From Roseivirga sp. UBA6061 (GTDB taxonomy: Bacteria > Bacteroidota > Bacteroidia > Cytophagales > Cyclobacteriaceae): a stretch of DNA of 6,654 nucleotides. The DNA is taken from positions 1,089 to 7,742 of the forward strand of contig DIYF01000107.1 of NCBI GenBank assembly GCA_002427745.1, in the 5' to 3' direction. Below are positions 1-6,139 of this stretch, in pieces. The stretch's first letter is position 1, and each line of letters starts with the position of its first letter. The notes beneath the pieces were generated by a model, which ran no database searches, was not told the origin of the DNA, and saw nothing but the letters and a program-made list of their open reading frames with translations. The position numbers and the translations under genes were made by a program.

Positions 1-579
1 GCCCAGGTGCCAGTTGTATTCCGCTACAGAGCTGGTGAGCAGTGGCGCGGCAAAGGCACCGATATTGATACCCATATAAAAAATAGAGAAACCAGCATCC
101 CGCTTAGTATCTCCGGGGGCGTAAAGCTGCCCCACGATGGAGCTGATATTCGGCTTGAGAAGACCTGTACCGATTACAATGAGGATAAGCCCCAGAAAAA
201 ATGCATTGGTGTCCAGTGCAGTGAGTTCGGTGGCTTCGCCTCCCCCACCAAAAAGTTGAAGTATGCCGGGAATTCCCATGGTAAAGTGGCCCAGTGCGAT
301 GATAATACCACCGTACCATACTGATTTTTTGAGTCCGAAGAGTCTGTCTGCCAGCCAGCCACCGGGAAGTGCCAGCAGGTATACCCCCATGGTATAGAGA
401 CCGTATATGGCCCCCGACATTTTATCATCAAACCCCAGACCACCATCCGCAACCGCGGTGGTCATAAACAAAATAAGGAGGGCCCGCATACCATAGTAGC
501 TGAACCGCTCCCACATTTCTGTAAAAAATAAGGTGGCCAGCCCGCGCGGGTGGCCCCAAATCGTTCCTTTATCCGACAT
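1..579 (-). CDS. Proton-coupled oligopeptide transporter (POT/PTR2, MFS), N-terminal part
   Basis: Partial gene running off the left edge; 193 N-terminal residues are visible, of roughly 450-550 usual for the family. POT proteins are inner-membrane MFS symporters that import di- and tripeptides with protons. Family marks are clear: the helix-1 motif ExxERFxYY is present as E21-MW-E24-R25-F-S-Y28-Y29; an MFS motif A-like loop GWLADRLFG is at about 74-82; the helix-4 segment [10 protein letters not shown] at 137-146 carries the conserved lysine K142; and the PTR2 signature FYxxINxGA is at 167-175. A glycine/acid-rich stretch at about 111-125 makes a slightly long loop between helices 3 and 4. 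The ATG at 579 is chosen because homologues begin a few residues before a similar GHPxGL segment. The leader is A-rich with no Shine-Dalgarno. It is divergent from pckA. The family call is firm; substrate specificity cannot be read from this part. Confidence 0.93.
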   Translation of the reverse strand, partial: MSDKGTIWGHPRGLATLFFTEMWERFSYYGMRALLILFMTTAVADGGLGFDDKMSGAIYGLYTMGVYLLALPGGWLADRLFGLKKSVWYGGIIIALGHFTMGIPGILQLFGGGGEATELTALDTNAFFLGLILIVIGTGLLKPNISSIVGQLYAPGDTKRDAGFSIFYMGINIGAFAAPLLTSSVAEYNWHLG

Positions 580-609
580 AGATTAGTTTTTTCTGTTAAA
601 CACCAACGC

Positions 610-640
610 TAAAGCTAATACCTCTCCTACGCTTTTACAA
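610..640 (-). promoter_or_regulatory. Candidate Bacteroidetes-type promoter for the POT transporter
   Basis: Read on the minus strand there is a TTG at 640-638, a 20-base spacer, then TAGCTTTA at 617-610. The second element matches the Bacteroidetes -7 consensus TAnnTTTG at all fixed positions except the final G, and the spacing lies in the usual range. It would place transcription start shortly before the ATG at 579. No equally good match was found for pckA on the plus strand. It rests on consensus matching by eye only. Confidence 0.35.
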
Positions 641-650
641 GTATCTACAG

Positions 651-794
651 GCTTATGCAATCGATTTACATAGCACCGTTCACATAATGGTCAGATATAC
701 AACTGATTTATGTCATAAGTTCATACGCTTTTATTTCCTTTTTTTGCCTCGGTTAACTTACTTGCAGCCGATTTATGAAATCGTTTGCATAAGC
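651..794. promoter_or_regulatory. Divergent POT-pckA control region with TTATG/CATAA dyads
   Basis: The 237-base gap (580-816) between the divergent genes holds six TTATG/CATAA half-sites: TTATG at 653-657, 708-712 and 773-777, and CATAA at 683-687, 714-718 and 788-792. They form dyads: 653-673 (imperfect right arm CATAG), 708-718 (TTATG-T-CATAA, perfect) and 773-792. The outer two are also inverted copies of each other: the 15-mer at 652-666 matches the reverse complement of 779-793 at 14 of 15 positions. The arrangement suggests a transcription factor binding at several places, possibly with looping, to control one or both genes. Which protein binds is unknown. Confidence 0.45.
773..792. 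promoter_or_regulatory. LacI-like palindromic operator candidate upstream of pckA
   Basis: The 20-base dyad TTATGAAATC/GTTTGCATAA is centred on a CG step at 782/783 and its half-sites agree at 8 of 10 positions. A central CG flanked by A/T tracts with outer ATG/CAT resembles LacI/GalR-family operators, but no LacI-type gene lies in the window. It ends 24 bases before the pckA ATG, so a bound protein would probably overlap the promoter or transcription start. The factor is inferred only from palindrome style. Confidence 0.35.
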
Positions 795-816
795 AACAAA
801 AAATCGAAAAAATCAG

Positions 817-2436
817 ATGTTAGAAACTGGAGTTAAATCCAACAAAACCGGCCTCGAAGCCGCAGGGATTAAGAAAGTAAAAGAAGCTCACTGGAACCTT
901 AATCCGACTGAGCTAATCGAACAATCGATTAAAAACGGAGAGGGCCGCCTGACTGATACCGGAGCCTTAATGTGCGACACCGGCAAATTTACCGGTAGAT
1001 CTCCCAAAGACCGATTTATTGTAAGAGATGAATTAACTGAAGACAAAGTATGGTGGGGAGACATCAACATCGGTATTTCTCCAGAGTCTTTCGACAGACT
1101 TCATACTAAAATGCTCGGCTACCTGGAGGAGCGTAAAGTATATGTGCGCGATGCCTATGCCGGAGCAGATAAGACCCACAGACTCAAACTGAGGGTAATC
1201 AATACCATGGCATGGCATAACCTGTTTTGCTATAACATGTTCATCAGACCTGAGTCTTATAAGCTGGCTGATTTTGACCCCAACTTCACCATTATCTGCT
1301 GTCCTGAGTTTGAGGCTGACCCCGAAACAGATGGTACACGCCAGAGCAATTTTGCCATTGTGAACTTTACCAAGCGTATGATTCTGATTGGTGGTACGCA
1401 GTATTCCGGTGAGATGAAAAAGGGTATTTTCTCTGTGCTCAACTTCCTGCTGCCTACAGTAGACGGTGTGCTTCCTATGCACTGCTCAGCTAACATGGGT
1501 ATTGAGAAAAGGGATACAGCGATTTTCTTCGGACTTTCCGGTACAGGAAAAACCACACTTTCTGCCGATCCGCAACGTTTGCTGATTGGTGATGATGAGC
1601 ATGGCTGGACTGATAAGAATGTATTTAACTTCGAAGGTGGTTGCTATGCAAAAGCCATTGACCTTACAGAAGAAAATGAGCCGGATATTTACAATGCCAT
1701 CAAGTACGGTGCTATTGCTGAGAACACCCGCTTTATTCCGGGAACCAGCTCAATTGACTATACCAATACTGAGGTAACTGAAAATACGAGGGTCTCCTAC
1801 CCTATACACCATATCAATAACATTGCTGAGCCATCCATTGGCGGTATTCCAAAGAACATCTTCTTCCTTACCTGCGATGCTTTCGGGGTAATGCCTCCTA
1901 TTCAGAGATTGAATAAGGGACAAGCCATGTATCACTTCATTTCGGGCTACACCTCTAAGGTAGCAGGAACAGAAGCGGGTGTTACCGAGCCTTCACCGGT
2001 ATTCTCAGCCTGCTTTGGTGCTCCGTTTATGCCGCTGCATCCTACGGCCTATGCCGAAATGCTGGGTAAGAAAATGGAAGAGCACCAGGTGAACGTATGG
2101 CTGGTGAACACCGGCTGGACGGGTGGCCCTTACGGTGTAGGATCAAGAATTAAACTCAGATACACAAGAGCCATGATCTCAGCTGCACTCACAGGTGTAC
2201 TGGATAATGTGGGTTACAGAAAGCACTCCATCTTTGGAGCGGAAATTCCAATGACCTGCCCTGATGTACCAGCTGAACTGCTTAGCCCCAGAGAGACCTG
2301 GAAAGATGATGCCAGGTTCTATGAGATGGCCAATGGACTCGCTGCCCGTTTCACGAAGAATTTTGAGAAGTTTGAAGAGTACGCCAACGAAGAAATCATG
2401 GCTGGTGCTCCTACTCAGAATCTGGCTTTTTCCTGA
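817..2436 (+). CDS. pckA: Phosphoenolpyruvate carboxykinase (ATP)
   Basis: Cytosolic enzyme converting oxaloacetate + ATP to phosphoenolpyruvate + ADP + CO2, the committed gluconeogenic step from TCA intermediates. The 539 residues match the usual length (E. coli PckA is 540). All family motifs are seen: GRSPKDRF at 60-67 with substrate-binding R61; K201-K202 in GEMKKG and H222 in MHCSAN, corresponding to the Mn-binding Lys/His; P-loop (kinase-1a) GLSGTGKTTLS at 239-249 with K245-T246; kinase-2 GDDEHGW at 258-264 with metal-binding D259/D260; and R325 in ENTRVSYP. The C-terminal domain has the typical YTSKVAGTE and NTGWTGGPYG segments. The ATG at 817 is the only ATG after an in-frame stop at 790-792; the leader is A-rich without a Shine-Dalgarno. 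It is divergent from a peptide transporter and ends at a strong terminator. No defect is visible. Confidence 0.98.
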   Translation: MLETGVKSNKTGLEAAGIKKVKEAHWNLNPTELIEQSIKNGEGRLTDTGALMCDTGKFTGRSPKDRFIVRDELTEDKVWWGDINIGISPESFDRLHTKMLGYLEERKVYVRDAYAGADKTHRLKLRVINTMAWHNLFCYNMFIRPESYKLADFDPNFTIICCPEFEADPETDGTRQSNFAIVNFTKRMILIGGTQYSGEMKKGIFSVLNFLLPTVDGVLPMHCSANMGIEKRDTAIFFGLSGTGKTTLSADPQRLLIGDDEHGWTDKNVFNFEGGCYAKAIDLTEENEPDIYNAIKYGAIAENTRFIPGTSSIDYTNTEVTENTRVSYPIHHINNIAEPSIGGIPKNIFFLTCDAFGVMPPIQRLNKGQAMYHFISGYTSKVAGTEAGVTEPSPVFSACFGAPFMPLHPTAYAEMLGKKMEEHQVNVWLVNTGWTGGPYGVGSRIKLRYTRAMISAALTGVLDNVGYRKHSIFGAEIPMTCPDVPAELLSPRETWKDDARFYEMANGLAARFTKNFEKFEEYANEEIMAGAPTQNLAFS

Positions 2437-2458
2437 AAAGGATAAACTAACCACATCA

Positions 2459-2492
2459 AAAAAGGCCTTTCCAGTTATGGAAAGGCCTTTTT
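2459..2492. terminator. Bidirectional intrinsic terminator between convergent genes
   Basis: A perfect 14-bp stem (2459-2472 pairs with 2479-2492; core AAAGGCCTTTCC / GGAAAGGCCTTT) closes a 6-base loop AGTTAT. It is bounded by an A-run on the left and a T-run on the right, so it works as a stem-plus-U-tract in both directions. It lies 22 bases after the pckA stop and 23 bases beyond the stop of the convergent minus-strand gene, and should end both transcripts. Confidence 0.92.
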
Positions 2493-2515
2493 CATTACAG
2501 AGACTTTATATGCCA

Positions 2516-3118
2516 TTATCTCCCTTCTACGGTTTCTAAACGGTTCAGGGCTGTTTGCAATTCTCTCTTGAGTTTCATCTGAGTTTCTTTCGACTTATGT
2601 CGCAGAGCATCATACTGCTCCTGTAGTTTATTAAACTCTTCTTCCGTTTCTTTCACCTTCACATTTCCTGACTTATAGCGCTGAACGGAAAGCCCGGCAA
2701 TTACGGCAAAGACGATAATAAGCCCCCAGACCAGCGCATTATAAAAAGACTGACTAAAACGAATACCCAAAAAGGATATCTGAGAGTTTTGCCCCAGACT
2801 GGTCTCCAGACGGCCCTGCACAGATTGCAATGAGTCCTGGCTGGCCCTGAGCTGGTCTTCCACATCCATCTTACCCACCAGGGCTTCTTTCAGGCTGCTC
2901 TGGGTGGTTTCCAGCGTATCTGACAGTGAAGCCCAAAACATGTTTAAATTTGACTGACGAATAATTTTCTTATCCTGATAGGTGCCTGATTTGCGCAGCA
3001 TATCTGCATAGCGTTCAGCCAGGGTCAAAGTATCTGTCGGCTCCTGTGCATGGGTAAAATTGAGGGAGGTAATTAAAAGGGCGCATGAGAGTAGTAGCTT
3101 TGTTATCCGGGTCATCAT
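2516..3118 (-). CDS. Signal-peptide, single-TM, coiled-coil protein of unknown function
   Basis: Function is not recognised. The 200-residue product has four visible parts. Residues 1-24 are a Sec signal peptide with likely cleavage at THA|QE; there is no good lipobox. About 60-110 is a polar, heptad-like, probably periplasmic helix rich in S, Q, D and L. About 126-145 is a transmembrane helix followed by basic RYK, which favours a cytoplasmic C-terminus. Residues 155-198 form a charged K/E/Q coiled coil. The segment YADMLRKSGTYQDKKIIRQSNLN recalls short Bacteroidetes proteins that, from memory, are sometimes labelled tRNA (guanine-N1)-methyltransferase; no methyltransferase or SAM-binding motif is visible, so that name should not be carried over. 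Tandem ATGs at 3118 and 3115 make the exact start ambiguous by one residue. It is convergent with pckA and shares its terminator, and divergent from the CPBP gene. A structural or scaffolding role at the inner membrane is only a guess. Confidence 0.85.
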   Translation of the reverse strand: MMTRITKLLLSCALLITSLNFTHAQEPTDTLTLAERYADMLRKSGTYQDKKIIRQSNLNMFWASLSDTLETTQSSLKEALVGKMDVEDQLRASQDSLQSVQGRLETSLGQNSQISFLGIRFSQSFYNALVWGLIIVFAVIAGLSVQRYKSGNVKVKETEEEFNKLQEQYDALRHKSKETQMKLKRELQTALNRLETVEGR

Positions 3119-3175
3119 CTATCAGTATTTATTTTAAAATTTGGTATAATTTAACGCATTGTCATGAGTCGTAAT

Positions 3176-3193
3176 AAGTGTTGGTTTACACTT
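3176..3193. promoter_or_regulatory. Perfect inverted repeat AAGTGT-N6-ACACTT
   Basis: In the spacer between the divergent coiled-coil gene and the CPBP gene, AAGTGT (3176-3181) and ACACTT (3188-3193) form exact 6-bp arms around TGGTTT. The one-turn half-site spacing suits a dimeric regulator; no T-tract follows, so a terminator is unlikely. It could serve either gene. Confidence 0.35.
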
Positions 3194-3211
3194 CAAATAA
3201 CTGGCTTTTTC

Positions 3212-3225
3212 CCACAAAATTGTGG
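3212..3225. promoter_or_regulatory. Palindrome CCACAA-AA-TTGTGG, possible operator at the CPBP promoter
   Basis: Exact 6-bp arms (3212-3217 and 3220-3225) surround two A residues. The right arm contains the TTG (3220-3222) that would be the -33 element of the candidate CPBP promoter, so a protein bound here could block RNA polymerase. The evidence is the symmetry and position only. Confidence 0.33.
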
Positions 3226-3247
3226 TTGGCAACGGAGTTTAGTTTTA
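3220..3247 (+). promoter_or_regulatory. Weak candidate promoter for the CPBP gene
   Basis: TTG at 3220-3222, a 17-base spacer and TAGTTTTA at 3240-3247 approximate the Bacteroidetes TTG / TAnnTTTG promoter; only the last G of the -7 box is missing. The spacer is at the short end of the accepted range. It would give a leader of about 25-30 bases before the GTG at 3283. Confidence 0.27.
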
Positions 3248-3282
3248 ACCGTTTTAAGTACCTGATTCAGTAGTTAAATTCT

Positions 3283-3978
3283 GTGGAAATTCCGGTCAAA
3301 TCAAGGCAACATATAACGGTTGCCATTGTGGGGCTTTTCTGGCTCAAAGCCCTCCTGCTCAATGTCGTTTTTCAGCCAGAAAATGAACCTGCTGTCACGG
3401 GTGTCCGGGATCTTTTCAGTACTGCTACTTTTTACGGCCTTATCAATCTGACCGTACTGCTTTTGCTATGGTATTGGTCGGGGGGAAAACTTACCGGACT
3501 GGGACTGAAAAAAGAAGGTTTTGGTAAGCACCTGATGATCGGAGTACTTTTCGGAATCGGTATGCTTTTACAGCATTATCTGCTCACAGCCCCACTTTTC
3601 AGATCCTTCGTACCGGCTACAGCCCATGAGGGTATTGATATGTCACTGCTTTTTCAGGACACCGCTGATATCCCCTTCTGGATATTGCTATCTATCTTCA
3701 AGGGAGGTTTTGAAGAAGAACTCTGGCGGAGTTTTGAAATGAACAGCTTCAAGCGTGTATTTGGCAAAGCCGGTCTGGTATTCGGGTTAATCGCAGGTGC
3801 GGTCTTCTTTGGTCTGCAACACTCCTATCAGGGAACAGACAGTGTCATCAGTACGGGTTTTGACGGGCTGTTATACGGACTGATCTACCTGAGACGTAAA
3901 TCCGTAGCAGAGGCTATGGCTGCTCATGCTACTTTTGATATCATCAGCATACTGGCAGGCTATTACCTTTATGCCTGA
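3283..3978 (+). CDS. CPBP family intramembrane glutamic endopeptidase (CAAX/Abi type)
   Basis: A 231-residue polytopic inner-membrane protein with hydrophobic segments at about 11-30, 48-66, 84-101, 130-141, 163-178, 195-204 and 217-230. The three CPBP motifs are intact: EExxxR as E144-E145-ELW-R149, FxxxH as F176-H180, and HxxxD as H215-D219, so an active glutamate protease resembling Rce1 is expected. Family members process prenylated proteins in eukaryotes; in bacteria they act in peptide maturation, bacteriocin self-immunity or unknown roles, and nothing nearby identifies a substrate. The start is GTG at 3283: an in-frame TAG lies at 3271-3273, and no in-frame ATG occurs before the helix that begins around residue 84. 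There is no clear Shine-Dalgarno. It is divergent from the coiled-coil gene and 79 bases upstream of a GNAT gene on the same strand. The family is sure, the role unknown. Confidence 0.9.
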   Translation: MEIPVKSRQHITVAIVGLFWLKALLLNVVFQPENEPAVTGVRDLFSTATFYGLINLTVLLLLWYWSGGKLTGLGLKKEGFGKHLMIGVLFGIGMLLQHYLLTAPLFRSFVPATAHEGIDMSLLFQDTADIPFWILLSIFKGGFEEELWRSFEMNSFKRVFGKAGLVFGLIAGAVFFGLQHSYQGTDSVISTGFDGLLYGLIYLRRKSVAEAMAAHATFDIISILAGYYLYA

Positions 3979-3981
3979 TAC

Positions 3982-4023
3982 ACAGTGCAAACGATAACCC
4001 TTCTTTTTATCCGCAGTCACTGT
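3982..4023. other. Nested inverted repeat between CPBP and GNAT genes
   Basis: ACAGTG (3982-3987) pairs with CACTGT (4018-4023), and inside it GATAA (3993-3997) pairs with TTATC (4007-4011), giving a two-tier hairpin just after the CPBP stop. There is no T-run directly after the outer stem, so it is not a standard intrinsic terminator. It might attenuate, protect an mRNA end, or be chance. Confidence 0.2.
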
Positions 4024-4057
4024 TCCATTCACCAAAAAAATTCTCATTTTACCCCCT

Positions 4058-4564
4058 GTGTTTAATTCACGCTATGAACGATATGAGCTTGAGCCACTGC
4101 TGAGGTCGCGAAGAGATTTTGTAAAGGAGATCACTTACCAGGCCATTTATGTTGCCCCTGCGCTTCCCCCACCCGGTCGGGACATTCTTAAGAGTCCGGA
4201 GATTAAAAAGTATTATGAACACTGGGGTAAAAAGGGCGATATAGGACTGGTGCTGGTTCATTACCCCAGTGAACAACCTGTAGGAGGCGCCTTTGTAAGA
4301 CTTTACCCGAAAGACAAGGCCGGTTACGGCTTTGTATCTGAAAAAATACCTGAACTCAATATTGCCCTTCTCCCCGACCATCGTGGCAAAGGCCAGGGTT
4401 CCAGACTACTCACCGCTCTCCTGGATGAGCTCAGAAAAGCCGGGTTTCCAGGTGTTTCACTAAGTGTAGACCGTCAAAACCCGGCTATGAAGTTATACGA
4501 AAAGCTTGGCTTTGTGGTAGTCAAAGAGGAAGGCAACCCTACCATGCTACTCCAATTCAGCTGA
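4058..4564 (+). CDS. GNAT family N-acetyltransferase
   Basis: A 168-residue single-domain GCN5-related acetyltransferase, a usual length for the family, that would transfer acetyl from acetyl-CoA to an amine on an unknown acceptor. Motif A is present: the strand ELNIALLPDHRG leads to the pyrophosphate-binding loop R109-GKGQ-G114, then the helix SRLLTALLDEL. Motif B follows as the strand VSLSVDRQN with N141, then P-A-M-K-L-Y147-EKLGF, where the tyrosine is the usual general acid. The N-terminus (YQAIYVAP, then a YYEHWGKKGDIGLV segment) resembles a GNAT subgroup with similar AIYVP and YYExWGxxGD segments. The start is taken as GTG at 4058; no in-frame ATG lies between the upstream in-frame TAA (3995-3997) and residue 144, and the domain begins normally from here. 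No Shine-Dalgarno is seen. It may be co-transcribed with the CPBP gene and is convergent with the serine hydrolase. Confidence 0.9.
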   Translation: MFNSRYERYELEPLLRSRRDFVKEITYQAIYVAPALPPPGRDILKSPEIKKYYEHWGKKGDIGLVLVHYPSEQPVGGAFVRLYPKDKAGYGFVSEKIPELNIALLPDHRGKGQGSRLLTALLDELRKAGFPGVSLSVDRQNPAMKLYEKLGFVVVKEEGNPTMLLQFS

Positions 4565-4609
4565 GATCATCAATATCGCACTATTTAGCCGCTCAGGAGC
4601 CTTTATACT

Positions 4610-4639
4610 GCTGACTCCCGACCAGTCCTCCGAGTCAGC
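4610..4639. terminator. Hairpin at the GNAT / serine hydrolase convergent junction
   Basis: GCTGACTC (4610-4617) and GAGTCAGC (4632-4639) form a perfect 8-bp GC-rich stem around a 14-base loop. It lies between two convergent genes, and its right end overlaps the first base of the stop codon (4639-4641) of the minus-strand hydrolase. Neither side has a proper T-run, so it is an imperfect intrinsic terminator, or an mRNA-end stabiliser. Confidence 0.4.
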
Positions 4640-6138
4640 TACTTTCTGTAAAAAACCCTATTTCTGTAAATAGCCGCCACGGCCTTTTTCTTGCCAAAGA
4701 CAAAAAGGATGTCCTCCCCTCTTCCATCCCGGAACTCAACTCTGATGGCATCTTTTTCGCCGGACTGACTTCCCATGGATTTTGAGACTCCCATACTGAT
4801 TTGTGGTCGCCCTTCTACCAGGGTGACTTTCATTTCAGCCATTTCTTCATTGTAATAGGTTCCGGAAAAAGCATCAAGGGCTTTTGAGTGCTTCCACTCC
4901 CTGGATTTGCGTCTTTGCCGGTCAGCCGCAAAGGCCTGTTGCAAGCGATTCACCTGCTGTGTTACCTGAGCTTTCTTTTGAGCGTAGGCCTTTGCTTCGG
5001 TCACTTTATCCAGCAACACATCATAGGCATACGACACGATCAGATTGCCTACGTTATCTCCGAAATGCGTTTCATTTACCAGGATGGATATTCCCAGGCC
5101 TTCTTCCGGTAAGAAGGAGGCCAGTGCATAATATCCTTCAAAACCACCGGTGTGATAAATTGCAGAGCGACCATCGTAGGTACCTGTATTCCACCCGAGA
5201 CCATATCCCGAGTCCTGAAAAAGTCGTCTGGGATTTCCGCGCGTTTCAGCCATTTGTGAGTGAGCTTGCGCTATCACTTCAGCCGGAATCACCTGTCTGC
5301 CATCCAGTCTCCCCTGGTTCATATTCAGGATGAGCCACCGCTGCATATCTTCGATAGAACTGACTATCCCTCCTGCAGCATGCATGGTCTGGTCATTCTT
5401 GATAAGCTGTGACAGCTTTGGCGTACGTTTATCATTCAGTGATGTATAGGCTTCTGCCATATGCCAGCTCTTTTTTTCCACCTCAGACATATTCGCGGTG
5501 CTATGCCTCATAGCTGCCGGAGCAAAAACCTTTTCCCGAAGCAGTTTCTTCCAGTCCAGACCAAACTCCTCTTGCAGAATTATTCTGAAAACATGATAAC
5601 CGAAATTATCATAGGCATAAGCCTTTCTGTTGTACCTGGAAATAGTCTCTTCTCTGAGCAGTCTCACCAAATCGTCATCATCATACTCTCCACTATTGGT
5701 GAGCATCCAGCCCAGAGGAACATTGGCAATACCGCTGGTGTGTGATAAGAGGTCCTGTAGTGTAACATCCTTAAAAATGGACTGATCTTCAAAATTCTTT
5801 ATCGGGGCAAAGCGGGTAATCGGGTCATTAAGGCTGAACAGTCCCTCATGTGCCAGCTGGCCGGCCAGTACCCCGACAAGTGTTTTGGTAACCGAAGCGA
5901 TGTAGTATGGCGTGCTGGCCGTGGCAGGACGCTGCTGCTGTACATCGGCCATCCCATAAGTTTTGGTAAAAACAGCCCGATCATCTTTTACAATGGTAAT
6001 GGCCAGGCCGGGAATCTCTTTGTAGCCAGCGAGTGTTTTTGAAATAAAATGATCGATTGAATCGATTTTGGCTTGCTGTGCCGTCAATGTAGCCTGCGAG
6101 CATAGCAGCAGCGCCAGAAAAAAGTGCTTCATATTCAT
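4639..6138 (-). CDS. Exported serine hydrolase, beta-lactamase/PBP4* (class C-like) family
   Basis: A 499-residue protein with a Sec signal peptide (hydrophobic 5-13, likely cleavage TLTA|QQ after residue 20; C13 lacks a good lipobox), so probably periplasmic. The catalytic domain covers about 25-375: nucleophile motif SxxK as S82-VT-K85, YxN as Y176-D-N178 and the third box HTGG at 329-332. Supporting landmarks are LLSHTSGI (130-137), GGIVSSIEDMQRW (256-268) and GYGLGW (311-316). The family contains esterases, D-aminopeptidases, DD-peptidases and class C beta-lactamases, so substrate cannot be assigned and antibiotic resistance should not be assumed. About 420-499 is a separate beta-rich tail beginning FSGTYYNEE, like the domain often found after such hydrolases. 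The ATG at 6138 gives a proper signal peptide; an in-frame ATG two codons later is also possible. It lies 66 bases after an AraC-type regulator on the same strand. Confidence 0.93.
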   Translation of the reverse strand: MNMKHFFLALLLCSQATLTAQQAKIDSIDHFISKTLAGYKEIPGLAITIVKDDRAVFTKTYGMADVQQQRPATASTPYYIASVTKTLVGVLAGQLAHEGLFSLNDPITRFAPIKNFEDQSIFKDVTLQDLLSHTSGIANVPLGWMLTNSGEYDDDDLVRLLREETISRYNRKAYAYDNFGYHVFRIILQEEFGLDWKKLLREKVFAPAAMRHSTANMSEVEKKSWHMAEAYTSLNDKRTPKLSQLIKNDQTMHAAGGIVSSIEDMQRWLILNMNQGRLDGRQVIPAEVIAQAHSQMAETRGNPRRLFQDSGYGLGWNTGTYDGRSAIYHTGGFEGYYALASFLPEEGLGISILVNETHFGDNVGNLIVSYAYDVLLDKVTEAKAYAQKKAQVTQQVNRLQQAFAADRQRRKSREWKHSKALDAFSGTYYNEEMAEMKVTLVEGRPQISMGVSKSMGSQSGEKDAIRVEFRDGRGEDILFVFGKKKAVAAIYRNRVFYRK

Positions 6139-6139
6139 A

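Noticed and set aside
7..324. 105-codon plus-strand frame at the left edge
   Set aside because: The minus strand here encodes the POT transporter with all signature motifs; the plus frame shows no protein-like features.
681..700. Possible CRP-like site (TGTGA on the minus strand) in the POT-pckA spacer
   Set aside because: Only one half-site is present; the matching TCACA arm at the right spacing is missing.
1033..1482. 149-codon open frame on the minus strand inside pckA, plus other antisense frames there
   Set aside because: It lies wholly within a highly conserved pckA coding region and its translation has no recognisable domain; it is a shadow of the real gene.
2516..3118. Calling the coiled-coil protein a tRNA methyltransferase
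   Set aside because: It has a signal peptide, TM helix and coiled coil but no SAM-binding or TrmD-like motif.
4074..4100. ATG at 4074 as a start near the GNAT gene
   Set aside because: It is out of frame with the acetyltransferase and meets a stop after nine codons.
3283..4564. CPBP plus GNAT as a bacteriocin maturation/immunity or toxin-antitoxin system
   Set aside because: No precursor peptide, exporter or antitoxin-like partner gene is visible, and the GNAT does not show a toxin-type arrangement with a small DNA-binding partner upstream.
4884..5333. 149-codon plus-strand frame opposite the serine hydrolase
   Set aside because: The product is low-complexity R/P/S/H-rich with no domain, and the opposite strand encodes a well-conserved hydrolase; antisense shadow.
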